Shown one piece after another: positions 26,555 to 34,561 of a DNA stretch of 64,000 nt. The DNA is from CBDCFV01 sp965216425. Its GTDB lineage: Bacteria; Chloroflexota; Dehalococcoidia; Lucifugimonadales; UBA3495. A program made the position numbers and the translations under genes. The DNA is taken from the NCBI GenBank assembly GCA_965216425.1, contig CBDCFV010000005.1, positions 496,001-560,000 on the forward strand, in the 5' to 3' direction. The notes below the pieces were generated by a model, which saw nothing but the letters and a program-made list of their open reading frames with translations, made no database searches and was not told the DNA's origin. Position 1 is the stretch's first letter. The number at the start of each line of letters is the position of its first letter.

Positions 26555-26625
26555 CCTGTTTAGAGTGTCATCTGATTCTACAAGGTTTGCTTTTCAGGCG
26601 CATGGCTACCTTGCGGTTGACGCAA

Positions 26626-26703
26626 TTGCCTGATTCAGGATGAAAGGATTCACATGACCAGTTCGCCTATCCTGAAATCCGGTAAATCCTGATTCAGACA
26701 ACC
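26626..26703. repeat. Dispersed repeat, TGATTCAGGAT family (inverted pair)
   Basis: In the stretch 26555-26803 two inverted motifs, TGATTCAGGAT at about 26631 and ATCCGGTAAATCCTGATTCA near 26678, form a loose hairpin. The reverse complement occurs at 37453-37497 and 37649-37688, so this is a dispersed non-coding repeat. Confidence 0.65.
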
Positions 26704-26803
26704 GCTCCAGTGGACAATCCGCCATCTCCCAAGTACCATTCCGAACTGTGAACGCCCACAAGGGCCGAATGGAGACAAGAACGCCTGATAAGGAGGCTGA
26801 CCA

Positions 26804-27604
26804 ATGCCTGACTACAGAATCCAGGTAGGCAATGTGGAGTTAGTGTCGGTAAGCGACGGGTTCCCTCAACGGTCCCCGTTGATACCCTTCCCAGACACCA
26901 CCATGGAACAGTGGCGGGAGTTCCCGGAGTTGCTGGACGAGCACGATCAAGTACGCAGCCGGTACGGCACCGTGGCGGTGCGGTCGTCCGGCAAGCTGAT
27001 CATCGTCGACACCGGCTTGCAGGCCGAGGGCGGGACACTGCTGGACGACATGGAAAAGAAAGGCATAGATAGAGAGACGGTAGACCTGGTGGTGTTTACT
27101 CACCTGCACCCCGACCATGTGGGCTGGAATCTGACCAACGGACGGCCCAATTTCCCCAACGCCCGCTACTTGGTGCCGAGGAAGGACTGGGACTACTGGA
27201 CTCAACCAAACGTTGCAGCCGGAGCCGAGCACATCACCAATCAGGTCATCCCACTGCAGGGCTTGAACATCATGGACCTGATTGACGACGGGTACAACAT
27301 TACCGACGAACTGACCACAGTGCCTACGCCCGGCCACACCCCCGGCCACGTTTCCATCACCATCGCGTCAGGCGGAGAGCGGGGTTACATCCTGGGCGAC
27401 GTGGCTCACAGCGTGGCCCAAGCCCACTACACCGACTGGTGTCCCATCTTCGACATCGAGCCGGACGTGTCCCGGCAGACCCGCCATTCGGTGCTGGATA
27501 TGCTGGAAGCCGAGGGCATCATTGTGGCGGCGGGACACTTCCCCGACCCGGGATTTGGTCACTTCGTCCGCGGAGAAAGCCGCCGGGTGTGGCGGGGAGT
27601 CTAA
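26804..27604 (+). CDS. MBL-fold metallo-hydrolase
   Basis: A 266-residue metallo-beta-lactamase-fold enzyme. The metal site reads FTHLHPDHVGWN (HxHxDH) near residue 104; later ligands are the His in PTPGHTPGHVSIT, the Asp in ILGDVAHSV and the His in VAAGHFPDPGFGHF. It resembles lactonase or general hydrolase members; the substrate is unknown. An AAGGAGG site precedes the ATG. It is convergent with the ABC transporter operon. Confidence 0.92.
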   Translation: MPDYRIQVGNVELVSVSDGFPQRSPLIPFPDTTMEQWREFPELLDEHDQVRSRYGTVAVRSSGKLIIVDTGLQAEGGTLLDDMEKKGIDRETVDLVVFTHLHPDHVGWNLTNGRPNFPNARYLVPRKDWDYWTQPNVAAGAEHITNQVIPLQGLNIMDLIDDGYNITDELTTVPTPGHTPGHVSITIASGGERGYILGDVAHSVAQAHYTDWCPIFDIEPDVSRQTRHSVLDMLEAEGIIVAAGHFPDPGFGHFVRGESRRVWRGV

Positions 27605-27648
27605 AAGAGCTTTCCCCCTTCTGGGAAGCGACCGGGGCTATGCCTCGG

Positions 27649-28551
27649 TCACCTTTGCCTTAGCCGCGGGTCAAGGGTGTCCCGCAGGGCATCGCCCAAC
27701 AGGTTGAACGCGAAGACCGCTAGGGCTATTGCCAGCCCGGGGCCTATCGCCAACCCAAGCCCGCCGGTGAACAATTCCTGGGACGCGGTGTTGACCATCG
27801 CTCCCCAAGACGGTGCGTCGGGGGGCGCACCAACACCCAGGAAACTGAGTGCCGCCTCGGTAATGATGGCGTTCCCTATGCTGACGCTGATCAGGATGAT
27901 GTAGGGAGCGATAGTGTTGGGGAAGATGTGGCGGGCCATGATGCGGATGTGAGAGCACCCCACGGCCCTGGCGCTGTCGATATAAGTCTGCTCCTTGATG
28001 CTCAAGGCAGAGCCCCGGATGATGCGCGCGCCGCCAGGGATGAGCAAAATGGCGATGGCGATAATCACATTGTTGATTGACTGGCCCAGAGTCACCATGA
28101 TGGCCATCGCCAGCACCAAGCCGGGAAATGCTTGAATGGCGTCCACGAACCGCTGTACCACCAAGTCCAGGACCCCGCCCGCGTATGCGGTGACGATGCC
28201 GATGAACGCCCCCAAGCTGACCCCGATGAACACCGATACTATCCCGACGTAAATAGATATACGGGACCCCATGATTACCCGGCTGAAAACGTCACGTCCC
28301 AAGGGGTCCGTGCCAAGCCAATGTTCGCCGCTCACGGGCAAGGTGCGAGCGAAAGAGGCATCCAGAGGATCGTAGGGCGCGATCAGAGGAGCCAGCACGG
28401 TAATCACGCCCATCAGCACCAAAACCAACGCCCCCGCCATGCCCAAGGGCTTCGCTTGGGCGAAACGCCGGAGGGTAGTGACTGCGCGCTGGCTTACCCG
28501 GGGCGTCGCCACCTGCAGGACGGGTGTTGTTCCACCTTGATCCAGGGCCAA
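27649..28551 (-). CDS. Peptide-type ABC transporter permease, DppC/OppC family
   Basis: A 300-residue inner-membrane permease. The N-terminal segment and the family motif HWLGTDPLGRDVFSRVIMG near residue 80 are typical of DppC/OppC; about six hydrophobic segments follow, and the EAA loop reads ARAVGCSHIRIMARHIFPN. It forms the channel with the DppB-like partner encoded 12 bases upstream. No ATPase genes are adjacent, so the energising subunits must be encoded elsewhere or shared. Confidence 0.94.
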   Translation of the reverse strand: MALDQGGTTPVLQVATPRVSQRAVTTLRRFAQAKPLGMAGALVLVLMGVITVLAPLIAPYDPLDASFARTLPVSGEHWLGTDPLGRDVFSRVIMGSRISIYVGIVSVFIGVSLGAFIGIVTAYAGGVLDLVVQRFVDAIQAFPGLVLAMAIMVTLGQSINNVIIAIAILLIPGGARIIRGSALSIKEQTYIDSARAVGCSHIRIMARHIFPNTIAPYIILISVSIGNAIITEAALSFLGVGAPPDAPSWGAMVNTASQELFTGGLGLAIGPGLAIALAVFAFNLLGDALRDTLDPRLRQR

Positions 28552-28563
28552 ACCCTTGCTCCT

Positions 28564-29535
28564 CTACGTATAACGTATCCGGGGGTCCAAGTACCCGTAG
28601 ACCATATCCACTACCAAATTGATACCCAGCATGACCAAAACGTTAATCAGCACCAACCCCTGTATGAGGGCGAAGTCCCGGTTAGCTATGGCTTGGACGA
28701 AAAGGCTTCCCAAGCCCGGTATAACGAATATGACTTCGATAAGCACCGCGCCATTAACCAAACGCCCCAAATCCCACGCCAGCATCGTAAATATGGGAAT
28801 GACCGAGTTTCGCAGGGCATGCCGGTAAACAACCGCCTGTTCGGACATACCCTTGGCACGGGCGGTGCGCACGTAGTCCTCGCGCAGCACTTCCATCATT
28901 TGGGCGCGAGTCAACCTCAGCAGCGGCGCCCCTTGGCTGTAAGCCAGTATCAGCACCGGGATGAGCATCTTCTTAAAGTTAGTTGACGGGTCCTCCAACG
29001 GACCTGACCAACCTACCGGCGGAGACCATCCTACTAGTTGGGCCAAGAATATCAGGCACAAAGTGGCTATCCAGAAGTTGGGAACACTCAGGCCGGCAAC
29101 ACTGAAGATTTGGATAGCACGGTCGACGTGAGTATCCGCCTTGGTCGCGGCCAGCACACCTAAGGGAATGCTCCATAAGAAAGTCAGGATGATGGTGAGG
29201 ACCGCGAGCTCTGCGGTCCTGGGGAGCCGTTCCCCAATCACGGTAACGGTCTTACGCCCTCGCTGGGTGAAAGATTCACCCAAGTCCCCCTTGGCCAGTT
29301 GTTTGACCCAATCGAAAAACTGGACCACCACCGGGCGGTTGAAGCCCATTTCCTCTCGCAGCTTCTCTTCCAGCGCCTTGGATTCCGCCAATGGACCGGA
29401 GCCGCCCTCCTCGCCATAGACCATTATGGTAACTATGTCTCCGGGCGCGGCCTTCATAATGAGGAACACTATGAAGACCGCCAGGAGGGCGGTGGGGACG
29501 AAGAGCAGCCCCCTTTTTACCAAGTAACTGTACAA
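28564..29535 (-). CDS. Peptide-type ABC transporter permease, DppB/OppB family
   Basis: A 323-residue permease starting YLVKRGLLFVPTALLAVFIVFL, the usual DppB opening membrane segment. It has a periplasmic loop rich in charged residues (about 45-100), further membrane helices, and an EAA loop ARAKGMSEQAVVYRHALRNS. It pairs with the DppC-like protein and receives substrate from the lipoprotein encoded two bases upstream. Confidence 0.94.
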   Translation of the reverse strand: MYSYLVKRGLLFVPTALLAVFIVFLIMKAAPGDIVTIMVYGEEGGSGPLAESKALEEKLREEMGFNRPVVVQFFDWVKQLAKGDLGESFTQRGRKTVTVIGERLPRTAELAVLTIILTFLWSIPLGVLAATKADTHVDRAIQIFSVAGLSVPNFWIATLCLIFLAQLVGWSPPVGWSGPLEDPSTNFKKMLIPVLILAYSQGAPLLRLTRAQMMEVLREDYVRTARAKGMSEQAVVYRHALRNSVIPIFTMLAWDLGRLVNGAVLIEVIFVIPGLGSLFVQAIANRDFALIQGLVLINVLVMLGINLVVDMVYGYLDPRIRYT

Positions 29536-29537
29536 GG

Positions 29538-31370
29538 CTAGTTGCCTTTATCGATCCAGACCCTGTCCATGCGGTTGTGTTCGAACCACGGGCCAAGAGA
29601 ATGCCATCCCTTTACTTCACTCCGCACCAAGTTCACGGCGTGGTTCCATGTCATCGGCACGTGCCCTGTATCCACCTCATAGACAAACTTTTGCATCTGG
29701 AGGTGCAATTCCCGCCTACGGTCAACGTCGGTGGCGTTCAGTTGCTCGTTGTACAACTTGGTGAATTCCGGATGTTCCCAGCGACCCCAGTTGCGCCCCG
29801 CATTAGGGGCGATAATCAAGCCGAAGATGGAGTCCGGGTCCTTGAACTGCACACCGGAGCCGTGGCCATATAGGGTGAAGTCGCCCTCAGCAACACGAGC
29901 GAATACCGACGCCCGGTCCTGCAGTACGATGTCACACTCGATGTTCAGCGCAGTCCTCAGTTGAGCTATGGGGACTTCCATGTAAAGCCGGCCTTGGGCA
30001 GTGTTCTGCCCCAAGCACTCGTTATCTTCCAGCTTGAATCCGTTCGGGAAACCGGCTTCGGCCATCAAGCGTTTGGCCTCGGCAAGGTCCTCGCCCTTAG
30101 GCTGGCGCACTCCGGGCATCTGGTTGACTTCTTCCAGCGGAATGGCCACGTCTCCATAAATGGCCGGGTCCAATACGGCCCCCGCAACTCCTTGGCCGCG
30201 CCACACTTTGTCTAGGTAGTCCTGCCGGTCCAACGCCAAAAAGATCGCGCGCCGGACGCGCATATCGTCAAAAGGCGGCCTTTGGGTATTGAAGATGAAG
30301 GTCTGGTTAACGCCAACGGGATACGGAATTGAAGTTACCTTGTCATCTCCCAGTTGTTGCTGCACCTTCTCGATGTCCGTGGGTCTGGGGGGAGCAGCCA
30401 GCCACATGTTCAACTGATCCGAGACCAACGCCCCGACAATGGTCGCCCGGTCATTGATTTGAAGAATCTTCAATGTGTCCAGGAAAGGGAGTCCTTCCTC
30501 AAAGTAGTCCGGGTTTCGTTCGTACACCAACTCCACGTCCCGCTCCCACTTCACGAACTTGAACGCGCCGGTGCCTATGGCTTTTTCTCCCAACGCATCC
30601 TCGTCCAGCACATGCTTGGGAACAACCATCATCCAGTTGGATGCCAGGGTCGGTATCAGCAACAATCCCGGCGAGTTTTGGACAAACCTTACCGTTCGAT
30701 TGTCGATCAGGTCCACCTGCTTTATCAGCTTCTTGATATGACCCGCGACCCGGGTGCTATTGAAGTCTGGGTCCAATCCCCTATCGAACGTCGCCTTCAC
30801 ATCAGCGGCAGTGAAGGGCACCCCGTCGTGGAATTCTATATCCTCTCGTAGACGGAAGGTGAAAGACAAGCCGTCATCGCTGGGCTCCCAAGTGCTGGCA
30901 AGGTCGCCGATAATCTCGTTGGTGTTGGCCGGGTTAATGCGTAGCAGGCCGTTGTACACTGGGGCTGCAGAGATCAAACATGAACCTGGGCCGCAACTTT
31001 GGAAGTCCAAATCCCGCGGCTCACCCGGGTTCATGTTTCGCACCACCTCTCCCCCGTATTTGCCGCTGGCGGGCAATGGCGCTAACTTGCCTGTCGCAAC
31101 CGGCACGGGAGTGGCGACAACTATCTTCTCAATCACCACCTCCTTCTCTACTTGAACCTCTTTGATGACCTCTTTCTCAACTATTTTTTCCACGGGGACT
31201 TCCCGTATGACCTCTTTCTCAACTACCTTTTCTACAGGGACTTCCCGTACAACCTCTTTTTCTACTATTTGCGGCGCTGGAGCGGAGCCGCCACAAGCGA
31301 CGACACCACTTAGCACTAATATCAGAGAAAATATGACAAAGGAGCTTAATACGCGCCATTGGAAGGCCAT
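29538..31370 (-). CDS. ABC transporter substrate-binding lipoprotein, SBP family 5
   Basis: A 610-residue extracellular solute-binding protein. The signal peptide ends in a lipobox with the lipidated C26 (SGVVACGG). Residues about 35-90 form a charged linker of repeated units (VEKEVVREVPVEKVVEKEVI and variants). The body is a family 5 peptide/nickel/opine-type binder, with the recognisable LRINPANTNEIIGDLASTW and FRLREDIEFHDGVPFTAADV. It heads an operon with the two permeases. A promoter-like pair, TTGACA and TATACT, lies about 60 bases upstream of the start. The ligand is not predictable. Confidence 0.94.
   Translation of the reverse strand: MAFQWRVLSSFVIFSLILVLSGVVACGGSAPAPQIVEKEVVREVPVEKVVEKEVIREVPVEKIVEKEVIKEVQVEKEVVIEKIVVATPVPVATGKLAPLPASGKYGGEVVRNMNPGEPRDLDFQSCGPGSCLISAAPVYNGLLRINPANTNEIIGDLASTWEPSDDGLSFTFRLREDIEFHDGVPFTAADVKATFDRGLDPDFNSTRVAGHIKKLIKQVDLIDNRTVRFVQNSPGLLLIPTLASNWMMVVPKHVLDEDALGEKAIGTGAFKFVKWERDVELVYERNPDYFEEGLPFLDTLKILQINDRATIVGALVSDQLNMWLAAPPRPTDIEKVQQQLGDDKVTSIPYPVGVNQTFIFNTQRPPFDDMRVRRAIFLALDRQDYLDKVWRGQGVAGAVLDPAIYGDVAIPLEEVNQMPGVRQPKGEDLAEAKRLMAEAGFPNGFKLEDNECLGQNTAQGRLYMEVPIAQLRTALNIECDIVLQDRASVFARVAEGDFTLYGHGSGVQFKDPDSIFGLIIAPNAGRNWGRWEHPEFTKLYNEQLNATDVDRRRELHLQMQKFVYEVDTGHVPMTWNHAVNLVRSEVKGWHSLGPWFEHNRMDRVWIDKGN
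31135..31272 (-). repeat. In-gene tandem repeat encoding KEV/PVEK linker
   Basis: Three to four imperfect copies of a unit of about 50 bases (ACCTCTTTCTCAACTA-type) lie in the 5' part of the binding-protein gene. They encode the charged VEKEV-REVPVEK linker between the lipid anchor and the binding domain. The units differ mainly by single bases, suggesting recent expansion. Confidence 0.7.
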
Positions 31371-31423
31371 TATTCATCCTCCAGTTTCATTGTTTCCGCC
31401 ACATGGGCCTGAAACATTGGGAT

Positions 31424-31450
31424 AGTATACACTGGGTTATATGGTGTCAA
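31424..31450 (-). promoter_or_regulatory. Possible promoter of ABC transporter operon
   Basis: On the minus strand TTGACA (31445-31450) and TATACT (31424-31429) are separated by 15 bases, shorter than ideal. The position, about 55 bases before the start codon of the binding-protein gene, fits. Confidence 0.4.
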
Positions 31451-31498
31451 ACGAATCGGACGCATCCTCAGGTTGGTTTAGGTATATAGGAGGCAGCT

Positions 31499-33046
31499 AT
31501 GGCAACGACCTTAGTGCGGGGGAAGTACATAATCTGCAAGGTGACGGGGCCTAACTCCGCGGAGGTGGTGTCTGACGGCGGGGTGCTACAGCGGGACGGA
31601 GAGATCATTGAAGTCGCCGATTACCGTGACCTGCGGGACCGCTACCCCGACGCAGAGGTGATTGGGTCTTCCAACTACCTGGTTATGCCTGGGTTGGTCA
31701 ACGACCACTTTCACGTAGGCCTTACGCCGTTCCAGTTGGGCGCTCCCGACCTGCCATTGGAGTTGTGGATGCTGGCCCGCCTAGGAAGCCGGACGATAGA
31801 CCCCTACTTGGACCAACTCTACGGGGCGGTGCAGATGATCGAGTCGGGCACCACCACCGTCCAAGCCATCCACTCACCGGGCCGGGGAGTACCGTCAGTG
31901 AGCCTTGACGTAGCGGACAAAGTGGTAAAGGCCTTCCAAGACTCGGGGATGCGAGTCTCTTATGCCCCCTCAGTGGCTGACCAGAACTCCATGATCTCCG
32001 GCCGGGACGGGGGCGAAGCGGAGTTTGCCGCCCGATTGCCCGAAGACTTGGCTGAACGATACCGGTCCTTCATGGGCCGCACCTACTTGCCCGTGTCCGA
32101 GGTTATCTCCATCCTGGAAGAGATTTTCTCCAAGTACGGCGACAATCGCTTGGAAAGAGTCCAAGTAACCATGTCTCCCAGCAACGTCCACCGTTGCTCG
32201 GATGAAATGCTGATGGCTCTGCGGGATATCACCACCCGCCACAGCACCGGCATTCACATACATCTACAGGAAACGGTCTACCAGAAGCTGTACGGCTTGA
32301 CCGTCTATGGCAAAACACCGCTCCAGCACCTTAACGACTTGGGTTTTCTCGGCCCGGACGTAGTGTGCGGTCACAGCGTATGGGCCACGGAAGAAGACTT
32401 AGCGATTATGGAGGCGACGGGAACCAATATCTGCCACAACGCCAGTTCCAATCTGCGGCTGCAAAGCGGGATTGCCCCGTTGGGGAAAATTCTGGCGGCG
32501 GGAATCAAGGTAGCCTTGGGCAGCGACGAGGCCGGCATTAACGACGACAAGGACATGTTCCAGGAAATGCGGATGGCGCTCAAGATTCACCGCATACCGG
32601 GCATAGACCACACCCCACCAACCGCCCACCAAGTGCTTCAAATGGCGACGGTAAACGGCGCCTACGCCAGTTGGTTCGGAGACCGCATCGGGACGCTGGA
32701 GCCGGGCAAGCGGGCCGACTTGTTGCTGCTTGACTTGAGGAACATCGAGGAACCGTTTCTGGACCCGGAGGTTTCCATCGTGGACGCTATGGTGCATCGG
32801 GGTCGGGCGATCGACGTAGATACCGTCATGGTGGACGGAGAGATCGTTCTGCGAGGCGGGCAACTGACCAAGATTGACAAAGAGGACCTATACAAGGAAC
32901 TCAAACAGGCCCTTGACCGTCCCCTCACCCCACAGGAACAGGAGCGGCGTGAGCTAAGCCGAATGGTGGAGCCTCACCTGAGACAGTTCTATCTCGGCAC
33001 CATACCCGAAGACGCCGTACCTCACACCGCTTACAACGCCAGGTGA
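31499..33046 (+). CDS. Amidohydrolase of the chlorohydrolase/cytosine-deaminase (TRZ/ATZ) group
   Basis: A 515-residue metal-dependent hydrolase. The order of motifs is MPGLVNDHFHVG (HxH at residues 70 and 72), HIHLQET near 255, CGHSVWATEEDL near 290 and LGSDEAGIND near 341, giving the His and Asp ligands of subtype III amidohydrolases. These enzymes deaminate or dechlorinate N-heterocycles or related compounds; the substrate is unknown. A strong AGGAGG site precedes the ATG. It is divergent from the ABC transporter operon. Confidence 0.9.
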   Translation: MATTLVRGKYIICKVTGPNSAEVVSDGGVLQRDGEIIEVADYRDLRDRYPDAEVIGSSNYLVMPGLVNDHFHVGLTPFQLGAPDLPLELWMLARLGSRTIDPYLDQLYGAVQMIESGTTTVQAIHSPGRGVPSVSLDVADKVVKAFQDSGMRVSYAPSVADQNSMISGRDGGEAEFAARLPEDLAERYRSFMGRTYLPVSEVISILEEIFSKYGDNRLERVQVTMSPSNVHRCSDEMLMALRDITTRHSTGIHIHLQETVYQKLYGLTVYGKTPLQHLNDLGFLGPDVVCGHSVWATEEDLAIMEATGTNICHNASSNLRLQSGIAPLGKILAAGIKVALGSDEAGINDDKDMFQEMRMALKIHRIPGIDHTPPTAHQVLQMATVNGAYASWFGDRIGTLEPGKRADLLLLDLRNIEEPFLDPEVSIVDAMVHRGRAIDVDTVMVDGEIVLRGGQLTKIDKEDLYKELKQALDRPLTPQEQERRELSRMVEPHLRQFYLGTIPEDAVPHTAYNAR

Positions 33047-33093
33047 TAGATTGTACTATAGACTGCCCAGGTTAATGGACGGACCGATGTTGG

Positions 33094-34455
33094 TTGACAG
33101 CCGGCCTGTACAGAGACAATGCTTCAAGACCACGGAGGCATTCGCAAGCGAATAAGTTGGCGGCGATAGACACCATAAGCCGGTTCGTGCCCGTGTCCAT
33201 GCGATACGGGCATTTCCGCTTTTATTGGTTGGCGCTCCTGGCCGGCGTCACCGGGCATCAAATGTTGCTCCAGTTTACGCTTGGATGGCTGATGTTCGAC
33301 CTTACCGGCCAACCTCAGCACTTGGCTTACCTTGGCGTTGCTATTTCCGTGCCTGCTCTGATGCTAAACCTTGTGGGTGGAGTGCTGGCGGACCGCTGGG
33401 AGCCCAAGTTGCTGGTTGCAACGGCCCAGACCGTCTCCGCTACCGTTGTTGGGTTAGTGGGGATGCTGGTGCTGACCGAAGCGGTGGAAGTGTGGCACAT
33501 TCTGGCGGCGGCGTTCATCATCGGAGCTATCCAAGCCTTCGACCAGCCCAGCCGTGCCAGTATCGCTCCACGCTTGGTGCGCCGCGAGCACATCGTAAAC
33601 GCAGTGGCCTTGGACTCCATCGTTTGGAACGTGGTCCGCGTGTTAGCGCCGGCGTTAGCCGGCATGATCATCGCCCGCTGGAACATTTACTCGTCAATAT
33701 TCATCACTGCCGCCTCGTTCTACTTGTTGGCCGCGGTGCTGTCGTTTTTGAACGTGCGGCCTCGCCCTCCGGCTACCGGCCAATTCGGCCGCCAAATAGT
33801 GGACAGCCTCGCTTTTGTACGCCGTAACCGCATCTTTCTCAACATCATGCTGCTCACATGCTGTAACAGCATGTTCGGCATGGCCTACATCTACCTGATG
33901 CCGGTGTTTGCGAAAGAAGTGCTTTACGTCGGACCGGAGAGGATCGGCTGGCTGCTGGGCGCGTCCGGTGTGGGGTCCATTATTGGGACCTGGTTTATCG
34001 GCAACTTGCGGCATGGCTCACCCAAGGGACGCCTGATCATCATAGGTGCGACGGTGTTCGGCCTTGGCCAGATCCTTTTCACTGTCGCCGCTTGGCAGGG
34101 TCAGTACGAACTGTCAATGCTGATACTGTTCGTGGTTGGAGTAGCCAACTCCCTGTACTTGGTGGGAGGACTCAGCACCATTCAGCAGCTTGTTCCGGAG
34201 CAACTCCGCGGGCGGGTCATGGGACTGTACGGCGTCACATGGAGTTTGGCTCCCATGGGCATGGTCCAAGGCGGCACCGTCGCACAGCATATCGGCGCGC
34301 CATGGGCCGTGGCGATCGGCGGAACGATGATAATCGCAATGGCCGCGTTGACCTTCCTGATATCCCCTGAAATACGTTCTCTCAGGGCCGGAGTGATCCA
34401 GAAGTTGGAGAGCTCGGCGCCTCGGGCTGCGGTGGCCGAGGGAGACGACGATTAG
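33094..34455 (+). CDS. MFS transporter (MFS_3/enterobactin-exporter-like)
   Basis: A membrane protein of up to 453 residues with about twelve hydrophobic segments. It includes FTLGWLMFDLTGQPQHLAYLG and the loop LADRWEPK between segments 2 and 3, typical of the MFS_3 group of exporters, and DQPSRASIAPRLV after segment 4. It likely expels small molecules with proton exchange. The start is uncertain: a TTG at 33094 opens the frame, but a TTG at 33157 or the ATG at 33199 (MRYGHFRFYW) is equally possible. The gene ends at a strong hairpin shared with the convergent aconitase gene. Confidence 0.88.
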   Translation: MTAGLYRDNASRPRRHSQANKLAAIDTISRFVPVSMRYGHFRFYWLALLAGVTGHQMLLQFTLGWLMFDLTGQPQHLAYLGVAISVPALMLNLVGGVLADRWEPKLLVATAQTVSATVVGLVGMLVLTEAVEVWHILAAAFIIGAIQAFDQPSRASIAPRLVRREHIVNAVALDSIVWNVVRVLAPALAGMIIARWNIYSSIFITAASFYLLAAVLSFLNVRPRPPATGQFGRQIVDSLAFVRRNRIFLNIMLLTCCNSMFGMAYIYLMPVFAKEVLYVGPERIGWLLGASGVGSIIGTWFIGNLRHGSPKGRLIIIGATVFGLGQILFTVAAWQGQYELSMLILFVVGVANSLYLVGGLSTIQQLVPEQLRGRVMGLYGVTWSLAPMGMVQGGTVAQHIGAPWAVAIGGTMIIAMAALTFLISPEIRSLRAGVIQKLESSAPRAAVAEGDDD

Positions 34456-34500
34456 AGTGAACGCGGTTCAGGGGAAAACTCTGCGGCGGCCTCGGCATTA

Positions 34501-34538
34501 AATGGGCAGGGCGAGTTGTGGGACTCGCCCGGCCCATT
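34501..34538. terminator. Strong hairpin between convergent genes
   Basis: AATGGG-CA-GGGCGAGT and ACTCGCCC-GG-CCCATT form a nearly perfect stem with a six-base loop between the MFS and aconitase genes, which converge here. There is no long T tract, so termination efficiency is uncertain. Confidence 0.55.
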
Positions 34539-34561
34539 GAGCATCAAAGGAGCAACCACTC

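Noticed and set aside
27631..27649. Hairpin ACCGGGG-CTATG-CCTCGGT between convergent genes
   Set aside because: Short stem with a wobble pair and no T tract; too weak to call as a terminator.
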